Assembly (NCBI GenBank): GCA_023053575.1
Contig: JAKZAP010000015.1
Coordinates: forward strand, 14,070,142-14,134,141
Direction of reading: 5' to 3'
Source: Branchinecta lynchi
Taxonomy: Eukaryota > Arthropoda > Branchiopoda > Anostraca > Branchinectidae
DNA length: 64,000 bases
The notes under the pieces are model-generated. The model was given only the letters and a program-made list of their open reading frames with translations, was not told where the DNA came from and ran no database searches. Within the stretch, counting starts at the first letter, position 1; each line of letters starts with the position of its first letter. Positions 34,549 to 45,342 of the stretch are shown here, piece after piece. Made by a program: the position numbers and the translations under genes.

Positions 34549-34962
34549 AGGCGTATTTTCGCCGTTCCTCGAGGACTCCTCGGGGAATCAAAGGGAACGG
34601 CGAGAATAGAGGGAGTCACTCCACGCGGACTCCGCGGACAGAAACAGCGAGAACACGGGGAATGCTTCCAGCATGGATGTTGTTCGAAAAATAGAAATGC
34701 AGTTGACGAAATTAGTGTGGAGCCACTTTATTTTTGGTTTTGTTTATTCTGATTATTTTTAATTAATTTTATATTGCACCAACACCAGCAAACTTGATTC
34801 CCCTCCGAATCTGAAAAGGAGTCCTTTTCGATGATGGTGATGATAATCAGAGCATTCCCCGTCAGTGAGGACTCGCGAGAATGCGGGTAGTGAGTCTGCG
34901 AGACAAACAAAAACGCGGGGACTCCTCAAGTAGAGTCCACAGGGAACGGCGAGAGTACGCCT
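34549..34962. mobile_element. MITE family C, copy C2 (inside repeat E3)
   Basis: 414 bp with the same inverted ends as C1, flanked by TAA/TAA. The E-repeat sequence reads straight through when the element is removed (GATGAC-TAA-CTCTCCTTGCCG). The insertion point equals that of D2 in another E copy. Confidence 0.9.
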
Positions 34963-35148
34963 TAACTCTCCTTGCCGATGCAAAATCGCCCGGTACCCAG
35001 CGGAGCCAGAAGCGTTATCGCCTCGGGTTCACAGCTGCTCCCGAAGATCGCCGTGCTTGTTTGACACAGGACTTGAATAGTTGAGTTTGAGTCGCCGGTG
35101 AGACTTTTTCTCGTTCTTCCTGAGGATCAATGGCGTGTTTTGGACTTA

Positions 35149-35558
35149 AGGTGTTTTCTCGCCGTTCTCCGAGGACTCTACTTGAGGAGTCCCTGTGTTT
35201 CTGTTTGTCCCGGGGACTCATTCCCGGTATTCTCGCGAGTCCCCACGGACGAGGAATGCTCCGATTATCATCACCAACATAAAATAGAACTCCCTCTCAG
35301 ATTGGATAGGAATCAATTTTTGCTGGTTTTGGTGCAATGTAAAATGAATTAAAAACAATCAGAATAAATAAAACCAAAAATAAAGTGGATCCAGACCAAT
35401 TTCGTCAGCAGCATATTTTTTTTTTTCGAAGAAAATCCATTTTGGTAGCATTCCCCGTGTTCTCGATGTTTCTGTACGCGGAGTCCGCGTGAAGTGACTC
35501 CCTCTATTCTCGCCGTTCCTTCCCTGAGGACTCCTCGGGGAACGGCGAGAATACGCCT
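35149..35558. mobile_element. MITE family C, copy C3 (inside repeat E3)
   Basis: 410 bp in opposite orientation to C2, flanked by TTA/TTA. The host GGAC-TTA-GTCATAT is again E sequence, the complement of ATATGACTAAGTCC. It ends about 160 bp before the 3' border of MAK16 exon b. Confidence 0.9.
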
Positions 35559-35715
35559 TTAGTCATATATTGTTGTTACCGCGCGGGGCGGAGAATGCCG
35601 GCGCCCCCGGAACAGAGTATGAAATGTATGCAGCGCCCGAGTGAACTTGCAGCGCTGCTGTAGGATCAATTCAGTGTGCTGGCTAAACTCTTACAATAGA
35701 CATAAAATTACTTAC

Positions 35716-35898
35716 GATCTCCTAAGCTTAAGTTTCCTCATTCGGATCAGGTATTGCTGAATTCGTAGGAAGCGCTGTCGACATTTTGCTCTCAAAAACT
35801 TTGGCCAGTAGATTAAACTTATATCAAGCTGTCTTAGGGCCTTATCGAGATCCCTTGAAAGCTTCACCTTTTCCCACATTTTGGAAGGGAAAGCGGCC
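35716..35898 (-). CDS. MAK16: MAK16 homologue, internal exon b
   Basis: This 183-bp minus-strand exon encodes the central MAK16 block, with landmarks [30 protein letters not shown] and [14 protein letters not shown]. In the family this segment belongs to the basic, rRNA-contacting core of the pre-60S factor. The acceptor is TTTGTTCTAG and the donor is TC|GTAAGT. The phase is 1 base + 60 codons + 2 bases, which joins perfectly to exon a upstream (57845) and exon c downstream (21515). The intron towards exon a is about 21.9 kb and is filled with transposons. A degraded LINE end and an LTR-like region start within about 170 bp upstream, so the exon is an island among repeats. There are no stops or frameshifts, which argues for a functional gene rather than a pseudogene. 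Confidence 0.94.
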
Positions 35899-36069
35899 CT
35901 AGAACAAATAAAATCAGTCAAGCAAATGGAAAAGAGGCAAAGAGATCCCCGAATTCCAGAAAGTGCAAATCCTCGGGACTCAGGTAATGAAATCGATTTC
36001 GCGCAAACGCCAATTCTCAACAGTACGTCGTTTCAGTGCTACTCCTACAGACGACTGCACTGACTGGCA

Positions 36070-36311
36070 ACGAGAATATGCTAGGGACCGTCGGCTAGAC
36101 CGCAGCCGTCAGAGGGCTCTCGCCTTCACCATATTGGCAGGGTTATCAGTGGAGATAGGCAGGTATTTAAGGAGGGTGAGGTTGGACGGTGGTCCGTATT
36201 TTTGTTAGCGAGAAAATGTGACTGCGTCGAGGGGCTACGTAACTAACATGGACTGTCTTTTCACTTCGATTGTATAGGTGTCCGATGTGCGGAGAAGGAG
36301 TTGAAGCCCAG
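36070..36311 (+). pseudogene. LINE C-terminal remnant with CPMC motif
   Basis: Broken frames contain VRLDGGPYFC (36180-36210) and, after a short gap, YRCPMCGEGVEA (36273-36310). This parallels GSGPYFCPLCGK of the copy at 55864-56166. It ends where the LTR-like sequence at 36312 begins, which suggests that sequence inserted into the LINE. Confidence 0.55.
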
Positions 36312-37467
36312 TGTAACCCGCACTATTTACGTCCGTCACCGATAGGCAGCGGTACTCCTCTTCACTGCCCTGTAGTTTTATCTTTTATACTAACGTCTAC
36401 CTCTTGACCTATCTTACTTCGCAAGCTAGGTTACATCATTATGACTCACTTCTTTTCCGAGGGCCAGGTGGCTACAACAACTCTTTTACGTGTAACCGAC
36501 ATTGTTGTAAGTAATTTTGATTACCGAAAATACAGTAGGCCTACTATTTTTGATATTGAGGACCATATGTCATAGCATAGATCTTGTTTAAAGCTACTTA
36601 TAGAGAGGCTGGATTGCAACGCCTAGGTCGAGTGTCTGGTAGGTTGCTGATAGCCTAGTTTGTCTTCGGTCCATAGCGTTAATTGATCACTGTTGTACGC
36701 TGGGGTTTAGTTTAGGTTAAGTAGATTCAACTTTCACTCTTTAGTTTCACGGGGGTTTAGTTATTCTGGGAATATACGGTGGGATTGGCTTGGGTTTGGT
36801 CTGGAAGTGATTTAACTAGTTTCAGGACAGTTCTATGTGAAGTTTAGTGAAGAACGATCAGAGGAAAATGTATAAGTTGAGTATTTATAAGTGTTTCTGT
36901 TTTAGTCAAGTAATGTAAATAAATAGTGCTGTAGCTGAGTTCTCGATTCCGTTCAGGCGTAGGATTTGGAACCTGAAAGGCATAGTTAGCGTTCCAGCGA
37001 CTTATTATTAGTTACAATCGTTACTATCCTCGTTATTATTGCCGTTCCTGAGCCCGCCGTAATAAGTAAAATGGCTCCTCCCACTTATTGTTTTCGTTCC
37101 ACGACTGTTACGATCGTTACAATTTACTTATGATGGTCGCGAGCATCATAAGTGATAATAACTATAGGTTCTGCAGGAACTCCCGTAAGAGTGATGACAT
37201 GTTCGCGTTGTTATTATTTTCGTTCCAGAGAGCGTGACAACTACCACAATACGGCGTTCGCCCCTCCTCTCATCATCGTAGCTTGTAATAACTTCAGTAG
37301 AACGCTACCATAGTTCGTATCATACAGTCATCGTATGCAACACTACCGGTTTCCATAATAATGGGTCATCTCTTTATGTGTGGTGGGCCATCCTGAAGGC
37401 CCTAGGCTATCTGACATCGATGAATGTATGGCACCTCTGACGTTTACCATCACTTGTCCTCGATTAA

Positions 37468-37575
37468 AATGCAAACACACTATCAGGATCGGGCGCTCCC
37501 GGATTAGAATTCCGCACGGATTTTCGGCACCGTCATCACTTCCATGCGCAAAAGTTGATATTTTTCAACGTCACG
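37468..37575. mobile_element. MITE L2, left half
   Basis: ATGCAAACACACTATCAGGA, GGGCGCTCCCGGATTAG and CACCGTCATCACTTCC. The right half is missing or strongly changed. Confidence 0.55.
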
Positions 37576-37659
37576 ATGTAAGTTTCAAGATAAAGGGACA
37601 AAGGGGAAAAAGCAATCCGTATCTATTGTTTCCGACTATAATAGACACATGATCGCTAA

Positions 37660-37821
37660 AAGTGCGAACACACGACCACGATTGGGAGCTCCCGGAGTGG
37701 AATTCCTGCCCGGATTACTGGCACCATCATCACTTGCATATCGAAAAGTTGAAATTTTTTTAACTTGATGATGATAGTGCCGGAAACCCGGCCGGGAAAT
37801 CCTGATCGTGTGTTCGCACTT
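37660..37821. mobile_element. Palindromic MITE L3
   Basis: AGTGCGAACACACGACCACG, GGGAGCTCCCGGAG, CACCATCATCACTT and, inverted, TTGATGATGATAGTGCCGG and CCTGATCGTGTGTTCGCACT. 162 bp. An extra partial right end follows at 37830-37862. Confidence 0.8.
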
Positions 37822-37983
37822 GAAAAATGGCTGGGAAATCCTTACTGTGTGTTCACACTTTTACTACGCCTCTCGAGTCCTCGACATAACACCAGATTGA
37901 GATTGCACGAGAAGGGCCGACATGCTTCCCCTAAAGATCTGCCGTTTGCTTTATGGGTTCATTGTATAAATTGTAGCATCTTT

Positions 37984-38279
37984 GAGCGTGTTCCATCCTA
38001 CTTACCGTAATTACTACGCATGACGTCACGAATTCTGGCATATTGCCGTCAAGGCTGGAACGATTTTTCTATTTTCCAGCAGAATATCATGCCACGGGCG
38101 AATCCGACCAATCACGTTACAGAGATCCTTAGTTACTACGCTCCCAAGCGTGGTAAGCAAATAGTTACTATAAGTTACTATTTCGAGAAGGTTGGAACGG
38201 TCAGCGTAGTCACTTTTGGTGAGGTTGGAACGGAAATAGTAACTAACAGTTACTATTTGTAGAAGGGTGGAACACGCTC
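37984..38279. mobile_element. MITE family D, copy D3
   Basis: 296 bp with ends GAGCGTGTTCCATCC and GGGTGGAACACGCTC, flanked by TTT/TTT. Full-length and very similar to D2. Short frames inside are not genes. Confidence 0.9.
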
Positions 38280-38446
38280 TTTGTGTGATTGATGCTGATA
38301 ATGAGGTAAGGAGAATAAACAGCCGAATGTACTTCAGGCGCTAAACTGATATAAGACAAACTGTTCTATATGAGCCACGACGAGAAAAGATTGCTGGATT
38401 AAGGTTTAACTGAATACGGATGAGATCCGACAGTCTAGTTACACAT

Positions 38447-38740
38447 CACTTAAAGCAAGACTTCACCTTCCAGATTACCAGACGTCCGAAGCTACCGCAC
38501 GTTCAAGTCAAACCCTTCCAGATATTCATGATAATGATAGCTAATTTTGCTATCCTTCAACGTTTCCTAGATGTCCCCTTCGCATTTCAAATATCTCTTG
38601 CATCCTTGTCACAACTATCAACCACTTTCTCTTTTCTTCCTAGATTTGCATATTTGTTCTGTCTCTCAAACGGATTGCCTCCATAGTACCTTCTATTTCC
38701 CGAATCTGGGGTGTCCGACATTGCACCAAGAATAAATAAG
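38447..38740 (+). repeat. Repeat K3
   Basis: AAGACTTCACCTTCCAGATT, CATGATAATGATAGCTAATT, TTCGCATTTCAAATATCTCT and CGAATCTGGGGTGTCCGACA. Closest to K2. Confidence 0.7.
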
Positions 38741-39309
38741 GGAAGAATTGAGAAGACTTGAATCATGCGACGTGTCTTTCCGCCCGATTCTCAAGTATCG
38801 CGAGTGGAGCCTACTCGGCGCCTGTCCCGACCACAGAGTAATTATCGGCACTGGTTCTTCTGATCGCCGTTCTCACTGTCAAGAAAGTGCGCCGAATTCA
38901 AATTATACAGAAAAGGCCGACATTTTGCCGTATGCTCTACAATTAAATCGCAGCTACCACTAGTTTAAAAGACGAGATAAGGGGCTAAAGTACAGTAAGA
39001 TGATAGAAGTGATATTCAATCAGGCAGAAAAGAACCGATTTGGACCGAATACTACAAGTTTAAAGGTGAACTCCAGAATTAAAAAATAAGGGTTCCGGGT
39101 GACCGAGTTCGATACCTGATTTTTTTTTGAATTTTTTGACGTAAGAAGCATTCTAGTGGGTCAACTCCAAGCAGAGATACCTCATAAAGTCTAATTCCAT
39201 TGGCTCCTTTGATGAGACCCCTCGTTCGTTCCGTCATGTTGATGCTGTAGTCTTGCGGGAATGGCACCGACGCCAAAACTCGTAACACAACATCAACGTT
39301 GTTTACAAA
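38741..39309. other. Unassigned stretch before the THAP region
   Basis: TTTAAAGGTGAACTCCAGAA (39058) is the inverse of TTCTGGAGTTCCCCTTTAAA at 47782, so a short interspersed repeat end is shared. No gene. Confidence 0.45.
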
Positions 39310-39800
39310 AGTGACCCATAGAAGAAATTCTGGAGGTGTTGACTAAATTGTGACGGAATTCCAAACAAAACACAAACAACAAACAAACAAAAAAAGACAG
39401 CAGAACTGAGTGAAAAAGAAATGTCCAAGACCAGAGTGTGTTGCTACCCTGGTTGTACGCCCACTGTTGGAATAGCTTTCTTTTCTTGGCCAAGTAGTGA
39501 GAATAGGGAGCATAGAGAAGAAATTCTGGAAGCTCCATTAAACAACACACAAAAAAAGACAGCTGAACTGAGTGAAATGGAAATGTCCAAGACCAGATGT
39601 GTTGCTACCCTGGTCGTAAGCCCACTGTTGGAATAGCTTTCTTTTCTTGGCCAAGTAGTGAGGAGAATAAATTTTCTAAGTACAGTGCTTGGGAAAATTT
39701 TGTCAAGAGCAAACACCAGCTTTCTGTCTCCCAACAATTGGAGGCTTCAGATTTTTGTGTGAACATTCCTTTGAACCTGATTTTCTGAGTTCCTGTCAGG
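39310..39800 (+). pseudogene. THAP-like zinc finger, tandemly duplicated and broken
   Basis: Copy 1 (39421-39550) reads CCYPGC, then VGIAFFSWPSSE. Copy 2 (39582-39790) reads CCYPGR, then the same FFSWPSSE, then YSAWENFVKSKH and QQLEASDF. C-x-x-x-C, FFSWP and W-x-x-FV are the layout of the THAP zinc finger, a DNA-binding domain of P-element-type transposases and of many animal transcription factors. Copy 2 has lost its second Cys (Arg), and the closing Cys/His-Phe part sits in another frame (LCEHSFEPDF). The duplicated unit is about 161 bp. It is most likely a damaged gene or a P-like transposon remnant. Confidence 0.55.
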
Positions 39801-40137
39801 ATTATACAGGACAGTATTAAAAGACTTGATGAGCATGCAGTGCCAACCATGCACAGTTCATCAGGTTCTCAGGCCTGTCTCAGGCATCCAGTTTCAAATT
39901 CAGTGTCAGTTGCTTCTCCAGATAGGCATGTGTCAACTCTTGGTGTAACTCCTGCTGTAATAGATCAGGCCCAGGACAGTCAGGACATCCCTTGCCCAAG
40001 TGCTTTGTTCAACTCAACAACCTACGAGTGCCTCTCAGCGTCGTGCCACTTGAGTGACCATGATTACTTCTCGGTGATGCTGCTGTCAAGGAAGTTTCAG
40101 TTTCATCCCATGGAGCAGAGGATTCTTGCGAGATCTG
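39799..40137 (+). CDS. Putative exon downstream of the THAP region
   Basis: An open frame runs from an acceptor-like TTCCTGTCAG (ending 39798) to a donor-like CTG|GTAAGC at 40138. It encodes about 112 residues starting IQDSIKRLDEHAVPTMHSSS, rich in Ser, Gln and His, low in hydrophobic residues, and ending MEQRILARSG. I do not recognise the product. Its place directly after the THAP-like region suggests a linker exon of the same gene or element. Only splice-like borders and the open frame support it. Confidence 0.35.
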
Positions 40138-40697
40138 GTAAGCCAAATGGTTTTTGCAGGTAATTTTTGTCCTGAAAATGCGAGCGATCAAGGTCTGCCA
40201 AAAATTTTTCCCAGGAAATGATTCAGGGGTTGCTGGGAGAAGTAGGGTCACAGGACTAGTTGTCCACCAAAAAACTTTGATTTACCTTAAAAGCGGCATC
40301 TTTCAACTTAGAAACTTGAAATTTACGCTAGCTGCATTTTTGTTACTTTTCTCTGTAAGTCGGTCAACCGACCTAGTTGTCACTATTGAGTGTTTATTGA
40401 TCTCATTGGTCAGTTTGAATGAGTTCTACAAAATAATAAGAAAAAAAGGCATCTGGCATCTTCCTGTTGCCAGCAACATCTCTCCAATGATGATTTTGAT
40501 TTTCGCGCCCCGCCAAGAACGTAGGTCTGTCGGAAGGAGCTCCCACCTCAGTCCTCAGCAGGTTAACCAACCAGCAAACAGAGCTGGTTGAAGACCCAGA
40601 AATAAACAGCTTATTAAAAGCTCTGACTCCAAACTGTGTGATGGAACCGGGTTTTAAAGGCTCAGATACCATATACTTATTCCTGAAGTGTTACACA

Positions 40698-40850
40698 ATA
40701 GTTGCATTTTTGCAGATACCATGGTATCTGATACCACAGTCTAAAGTCGTTTTTGCAGTTATTGTGGTATCTGGCCAGTTATTGTGGTATCAGATATTCA
40801 GATACTACGGTCCGACCATAGGAACTGGTCACGGTATTCTAGGCCAAAGC
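40698..40850. mobile_element. Palindromic element G3 (left half)
   Basis: TAGTTGCATTTTTGCAGATA, then CCATGGTATCTGATACCAC, AAGTCGTTTTTGCAGTTATT and TCTGGCCAGTTATTGTGG. The right half is missing. Confidence 0.7.
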
Positions 40851-41053
40851 ATTTTCTTACTGAATGAACCATTCAGGTAGCATCTAAAAAATGTGGTCAG
40901 GGACTTCTAAGAAACTATCTTGTCATACTTCTTGGTGCGGTCACAATCAAATTTTGGGGTAATTCTGATAACTAAATAATTGACGAGCAAATTCAATCTT
41001 TGATAATGGTTTCTCTTTTAGATTGAAGTGCAGTCAAGCCTTCTGAAATTTAG

Positions 41054-41204
41054 AATACGGTCAGCCGAGATCAACCCATAGTCAGTACCATCCATAAAGC
41101 AAAGGACACAGACGTATGTACCCATGGAACTTTGTGCATCTATAGAGGCTCTGTCATCATAACAGTAACAGGAATCAGCATGGCTTGGAAGACAATCACA
41201 TTAG
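41054..41204 (+). CDS. Putative exon, unknown product
   Basis: The interval lies between a weak acceptor (CTGAAATTTAG) and a strong donor (TTAG|GTAAGT). One frame is open throughout and reads TVSRDQPIVSTIHKAK, then VCTHGTLCIYRGSVIITVTG. No family is recognised. Codon use looks protein-like and there is no repeat homology in the window, but a short open frame of 50 codons can arise by chance. Confidence 0.25.
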
Positions 41205-41627
41205 GTAAGTTTTTAACTAAAAACGTAACTTACAAGGGCTTCAATGGTTTTCTATCCAAAGGACCCATGACATCAATAGAAACCTTACTGCATTCAAGTA
41301 ACTGGTGGCTGTAAATATTTTGCCTGTAGTTAATGATAAGAGTTTAATTTTGTATTATCTTTCCTGCTTGAAAGTAGTTGCTGTTTAGGATGGGAATATG
41401 TTCAACATTTTGGATATCAGTTTACAAATGCGTCCTCCCTGCAAACATTTGAATGGCTTTAATTCGTATTGCCTTTCTTGCTCGTTACTAGTTGCTACTT
41501 AAGATGGAATATTCAGTACCTGAAATCTTTCTTGCCCTGATCCTTGACCAGAACAGTGGATCTGTTTGTGAGAAGCAAGCTAGAGATTTGATTTGTTTTG
41601 ATGTTTAAATTTTTTTTCATCCACACA

Positions 41628-42230
41628 GAGCAAAATAACACTAGGAAGTACCACCAAGACTTGACCAAATTGACACACATTCAAATAGCAGCGATACTAG
41701 CAGCCTTAGTGGTAGAGAACGTCCGTACTAAAACTTTTTGCAACATTGCAAATATGATACAGCTTCCATTGTTTCCTAGGTGTTTGCAGACCCCACCTTT
41801 GCATAAATTTCTTAACCCGCAAGTTTGTCTCGCTTTAAATGCCGCAAGTGTAGTGGGCGGCTCTAACGACTATGGCCCGTTTGCGAAAATAACACTAGGG
41901 AGTAGCAGCAAGACTTGACAAAATTGAAAGATACTCGAATAGCTTCGATACTACCGCCCCTAACGGTAGAGAATGTCCCTACTGAAACTTATTCAGTTTT
42001 CACTAACGCTGGCTCCGATAACTTCATATTCTGAATATTGCAAAAAAGTGATGTAGCCTCAGTTGTTTCCTCGGTGTGTGCAGACCGCACCTTTGCTTTA
42101 CTAGAAATTCCTTAACCCGCAAGTTTGTCTCACTTCAAGTGCTGCAAGCTTAGTGGGCGGCGCTACAAGTATGGACCATTTGCAAAGCATGGAAAGCATA
42201 GGTCTTGGCGCTGCTCCCTAGTGTTATTTA
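41628..42230. repeat. Inverted repeat U
   Basis: AGCAAAATAACACTAGGAAG, then TACCACCAAGACTTGAC at 41629 (again at 41884), and the inverse AGGTCTTGGCGCTGCTCCCT, then AGTGTTATTT, ending 42230. A further inverse copy lies at 42589-42620. Between them TTAACCCGCAAGTTTGTCTC recurs at 41812, 42114 and 42499. A nested or amplified transposon-like structure without coding capacity. Confidence 0.6.
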
Positions 42231-43375
42231 CTTACAAGTTTTCAGTCTCTTGTTTAATTTTTACTACCTTTCTTGCTCAGAGGCAGTTGCTATTTGGATG
42301 AGAGTATTTAATTTCTTACGGTCATCAGTTACAAAATTCGTTCTCATTACATTGCAAAAAAATTATGTCAACTTTTTCCTCGGTGTGTGGAGACCGCACC
42401 TTTGCTTACTAGAAAATGTAGCTGACTTATCCGTTTTGCAGCGTCAAATATGATTCACAGTCAGCTAAGGCTGAAGGAACATCTATTTACTAGAAATTTC
42501 TTAACCCGCAAGTTTGTCTCGCTTTAAATGTCGTTAGTGTAGTTGGTGGCATTACGAATATGGCCCGTTTTATAAAGAATAGGAAACATAGGTCTTGGCG
42601 CTACTCCCTAGCGTTATTTTGCTCTGATCCGCACACAATTTTCAGTCCTTCTTTAATTTTTATTACCTTTCTTGCTCAAAGGTAGTTGCTATTTTGGATG
42701 AAAGTATTTAATTTGTTACGGATAGCAGTTAGAAAGTTCGTCCTCCTTGCATGAGTGTCTTCTTTCATTTTTATGACCTTTCTTGTTCGAAAGTAGTTGC
42801 TATTTAAGATGGAAATATTCAATATTGAAATCTTATGACCTTTCTTGTTCGAAAGTAGTTGCTATTTAAGATGGAAATATTCAATATTGAAATATTTTCT
42901 TGCCTTGGCCATTCATTAAAACAGAATATGGATTTATACGAGTCGCTTTGATGTGGCCAGGTTCGCTTCATCCGCATACAAATTTCTACTGCCTTCTTAA
43001 ATTTGTATTACCTTCCTTGTTCGAAGCTAGCTGCTATTTATTTTCGATACTGAAATCTTTTCTTGCCTTGGCCATGGATTAGAACAAAATGTGGATTTAT
43101 ATGATCCGTTTTGACGTGTCCAGGTTCGCTTAAAATCTATAATGCCTTCTTTAATTTTGATTACCGTTCTTGCTCAGAAGCAGTTGCTATTTTGGATCGA
43201 GTTAATTTTTTTTCGGATATCAGTTAAAAATGAGTCCTCTTTAGAAACTGTTTGAATGCCTTCTTTCACTTTTATGACCTTTCTTATTCGAAAGTCGTGG
43301 CTATTTAGGATGGAAATGTTCAATACCTACATCTTTTCTTGCCTTGGCAATGGATTAGTACAATCAATCAATATA
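42231..43375 (+). repeat. Degenerate tandem array T
   Basis: Many copies of CTTTCTTGCTCGAAAGTAGT, then TGCTATTTAGGATGG and TCTTTTCTTGCCTTGGCCAT at variable spacing. A 62-bp unit is duplicated almost exactly at 42771-42895, a recent event. The array begins in part at 41350. Confidence 0.7.
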
Positions 43376-43430
43376 TTTATTACCCGTCAAGAAAAACAAT
43401 GAAGGGCATGTAGCCCTAGTGACCGAGTAC
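43366..43430 (-). mobile_element. LINE-type 3' tail, minus strand
   Basis: On the minus strand: CACTAGGGCTACATGCCCTT, TAATAAATATATTGATTGAT. ATTG units end the element. It abuts A7. Confidence 0.5.
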
Positions 43431-43434
43431 AAAA

Positions 43435-44597
43435 ACAAGACCAAAGGTGTTGATGGGATCCCGAAAATCTAATATTACATTCAGACAATCGAGTCTTGTC
43501 TTCGCCAGATCCAGTCTTGGACAGGCTAATCATCAGAGAAAACCAAGTTCAGATATACCTCTATAAGCCATATCTATCTTGACGATACTGACCGAGACTT
43601 CCTGCCGATTTCTGAGCGAACTACTAGTCCAGCAAAAAAAAAAAAAAATACAGAAACAAAACCAGCGTATCTCCTTATCCCTATAAAGAACATCTAATAA
43701 ACTTTGAATAAAAGTTTGACTTGAAAAAAAATCCGGTTACAACCGGATTCCGGAATAATTATATGTCCGGGTAAACAACCATTGTCATATACCGACTCAG
43801 CCTCTCTTCTTACCCCTTAATCTGTCATCTAATCGAACTTTTGCTTTTAACAAATTTTCCTGGTTTGGCCGGATTCCGGGTGAACTAGTTGTCCGGCGAG
43901 AAAATGATTTTCACCATCGTTTTCGGCATGTCTATTTACCCATAAATCACACATTTAATCAACTTCAAATTAAACTTTTATTTTTAACCAACTTTCCGGT
44001 TTTCGCCGGATTCCGGGCGAACTACATGTCCGGGTAGAAAATTGTTTCCACATAAGTGTTCAGCATGTCTTCTTGCCCTAAATCGAACATCTAACCAACT
44101 CGAAATAAAACTTTTAATTTAACAAACTTTCCGGGTTCGGCCGGATTCCGGGCGAACTACTTGTCCGTCGAGAAAATGGTTTTCACCATCGTCTTCAGCA
44201 TGTCTTCCTACCCTTAAATCGAACATCTAATCAACTTCAAATAAAACTTTTACTTTTAACAAACTTTCCGGTTTGGGCCGGATTCTGGGCGAACTACTCT
44301 TCCGATGACAAAATGGTTTTCACCATCGTGCTCAGCTTGTCTTCTTACACCATAATCGACCATCACATTAGCTGTTTAAAAATATTTTGTTTGCCCCTTA
44401 ATTTGAACCCCCTCCCCCACCCCTAAATGTAGGGCTACAAAGCCCATCTACGAACTCGACTGGTCCGACGACCCAACCTAACACCAAGTTTCAACAAAAT
44501 ATCTCATTTCCTTCGAGAGTTATCGTGCTTACAGACGGACGGACGGACAGACGGACAACTTTTGCGATGTCATAGGTTACGTTTTTGGATCCCAAAA
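43435..44597 (+). mobile_element. Family A element, copy A7
   Basis: A complete copy with the 5' hairpin (ACAAGACC / GAGTCTTGT), GATGGGATCCCG, six units (last ones near 44005, 44141 and 44275), a (GACG)n tract near 44533-44557, TTGCGATGTCATAGG and a slightly damaged palindrome TTTTTGGATCCCAAAA. The minus-strand LINE tail at 43366-43430 abuts its left end. Confidence 0.88.
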
Positions 44598-44637
44598 AGA
44601 AAAAGAAAAAAAACAACAACAAGAAAAAAGACAATGC

Positions 44638-44797
44638 ACGTAGCAAAACTTTACACTAAACACATAACACACATAGCTACAAGAGTATTGGATGGGAACA
44701 GAGGATAGATTCATATGACGTAGCAAAACTTTACACTAAACACATAACAAACATAGCTACAGAGTATTGGATGGGAACAGAGGATAGATTCATATGA
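44638..44797 (+). repeat. 80-bp tandem duplication
   Basis: ACGTAGCAAAACTTTACACT to GATAGATTCATATG is repeated twice in a row (starts 44638 and 44718) with two or three differences. Recent duplication just right of A7. Confidence 0.9.
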
Positions 44798-45243
44798 AGC
44801 TTTAGCTGGTGGGATGCTGAGTGTGACAAAATGGTCCCATATAAGAACATATAAGAAATGTTTCATGCAGAAGTACAAGTAGCCTAAAAAAGTACAGTAG
44901 ATGTTATGAGTTGAGTGCTCACATCCCAGGTTTGTGACTTGCACTTGGCTTAACCATGTTTGGAAATGTGAAATTTAGACAGTGAAAAATGCAATTTTTT
45001 TTTCTCGAAAAGTTTTTGTTGTGATGAAAATATGGATGTGACTGAGTTCAGATACAAAGTGTGCTAAGTGTCAATAAAACGGTCATATCTTTCGTGCGTC
45101 AATGATCCACAGCTTAATGAGAAAAGAAAGCTTAATGAGCTGTGAACTTGAAATAGAGGATGGGTTTGCTATAGGGAAACAACATCATCAACCAACTATA
45201 TTCAGCCATTAATTTACATTCTAATTGAAGTTTTTAATTGCAG

Positions 45244-45342
45244 GATAATGAACGCCTGACCTTCGTCAGACTTAGAAGTGTGTCTCATATTCCCTTGGAC
45301 GCCAGTTACAATGAAAAAGCTGATTGGGTCATCATCAGTCAA
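45244..45342 (+). CDS. Putative 33-codon exon, unknown product
   Basis: A good acceptor with a pyrimidine tract (TTTTTAATTGCAG) precedes it and a GTATGC donor follows. The 99-bp interval is exactly 33 codons, phase 0 at both ends, and open: DNERLTFVRLRSVSHIPLDA, then SYNEKADWVIISQ. The composition is very protein-like, and no repeat family of this window covers it. It lies in the MAK16 intron on the opposite strand, so it would belong to a nested gene. I cannot name the protein. Confidence 0.4.

Larger units (their letters stand above)
34527..35572 (+). repeat. Repeat E3, hosting C2 and C3
   Basis: The left end AACACTCTTGATGACTAA is followed by C2, then 34966-35148 of E sequence (TTGCCGATGCAAAATC, GATCGCCGTGCTTGTTTGAC, CTGAGGATCAATGGCGTG), C3, and a short GTCATAT remnant. 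The tandem-unit part and right end are missing. Confidence 0.8.
36312..37905 (+). mobile_element. LTR-like degenerate sequence related to the solo LTR
   Basis: Blocks shared with 26575-27153 appear in the same order: TGTAACCCGCAC start, GGCAGCGGTACTCC, TTTTATCTTTTATAC, GGGCCATCCTGAAGGCC with CCCTAGGC, TTTACCATCACTTGTCC and CATAACACCAG. It is longer because of inserted sequence (36960-37340, rich in TTATTATT and CGTTCC) and the L2/L3 repeats. No clear target duplication, so its borders are uncertain. Confidence 0.5.

Noticed and set aside
40154..40591. 145-codon plus-strand frame
   Set aside because: It starts after a likely splice donor, has no domain, and ends in text that reads equally well in another frame; insufficient support.
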